Shown here piece by piece: positions 35,878-35,891 of a DNA stretch of 35,891 nucleotides. The notes under the pieces were generated by a model, which saw only the letters and a list, made by a program, of their open reading frames with translations, was not told the DNA's origin and did no database searches. The position numbers were made by a program, and so were the translations under genes. The stretch comes from Vibrio tasmaniensis 1F-187. Its GTDB lineage: Bacteria > Pseudomonadota > Gammaproteobacteria > Enterobacterales > Vibrionaceae. Positions within the stretch are counted from its first letter, which is position 1. Every line of letters starts with the position of its first letter. The DNA is taken from the NCBI RefSeq assembly GCF_000272405.2, contig NZ_AJZM02000365.1:1-35891 (forward strand), in the 5' to 3' direction.

Positions 35878-35891
35878 AGATCGGAAGAGCG
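35878..35891. other. Residual Illumina adapter sequence at contig end
   Basis: The last 14 bases, AGATCGGAAGAGCG, are identical to the start of a standard Illumina TruSeq adapter. They follow directly on coding sequence of the helicase and end the contig, so they are an assembly artefact and not genomic. Confidence 0.92.

Overview
The window looks like a chromosomal contig from a marine Vibrio, most likely of the Splendidus clade. The evidence is the family-level resemblance of the housekeeping genes (SbcDC, ArgO-type exporter, IrgA/CirA-like TonB receptor), moderate GC content and typical gammaproteobacterial signals. No rRNA, tRNA, CRISPR array, transposase or integrase was recognised. The last 14 bases match an Illumina sequencing adapter, so the right end is an assembly edge and the last gene is cut there.

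Region 1 (1-23.5 kb) is ordinary chromosome. It holds the sbcD-sbcC repair nuclease operon, a glutathione S-transferase-like gene, a GNAT/LysE-type exporter pair, a PAS-GGDEF diguanylate cyclase, a SAM methyltransferase, an iron-siderophore TonB receptor with a Fur-like box, a LysR regulator, a DHH phosphoesterase and an HBM-type chemoreceptor. It continues with a metal efflux CDF transporter overlapping a MarR regulator, a periplasmic sulfatase convergent with a LysR gene, and a divergent LysR / adenylosuccinate synthetase-like pair. Two control regions are unusually readable. The CDF-MarR promoter carries three inverted repeats with TTGAT/ATCAA arms, one filling the -35/-10 spacer exactly. 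The LysR-purA gap contains a perfect TGATA-N11-TATCA LysR-type box.

Region 2 (23.5-35.9 kb) is a defence island with all genes on the minus strand. In transcription order it holds a truncated Dna2/NAM7-like SF1 helicase, a UvrD-like SF1 helicase with an unrecognised N-terminal domain, hsdM, hsdS, a structured repeat element, hsdR, a MotA-like channel protein with a long coiled tail, a MotB/OmpA-like protein, an HNH nuclease, and a previously uncalled 55-codon ORF overlapping the HNH end. The MotA/MotB/HNH trio fits a type II-like Zorya system (ZorA-ZorB-ZorE). Junctions are tight (TAATG overlaps, an 11-nt overlap, a 2-nt gap), and the Zorya-like genes start 65 bp after hsdR, so they may be expressed with the type I restriction operon. 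The small ORF and the helicase pair are the least explained parts.

Gene function is inferred from motifs and family knowledge read by eye. No database search was run.
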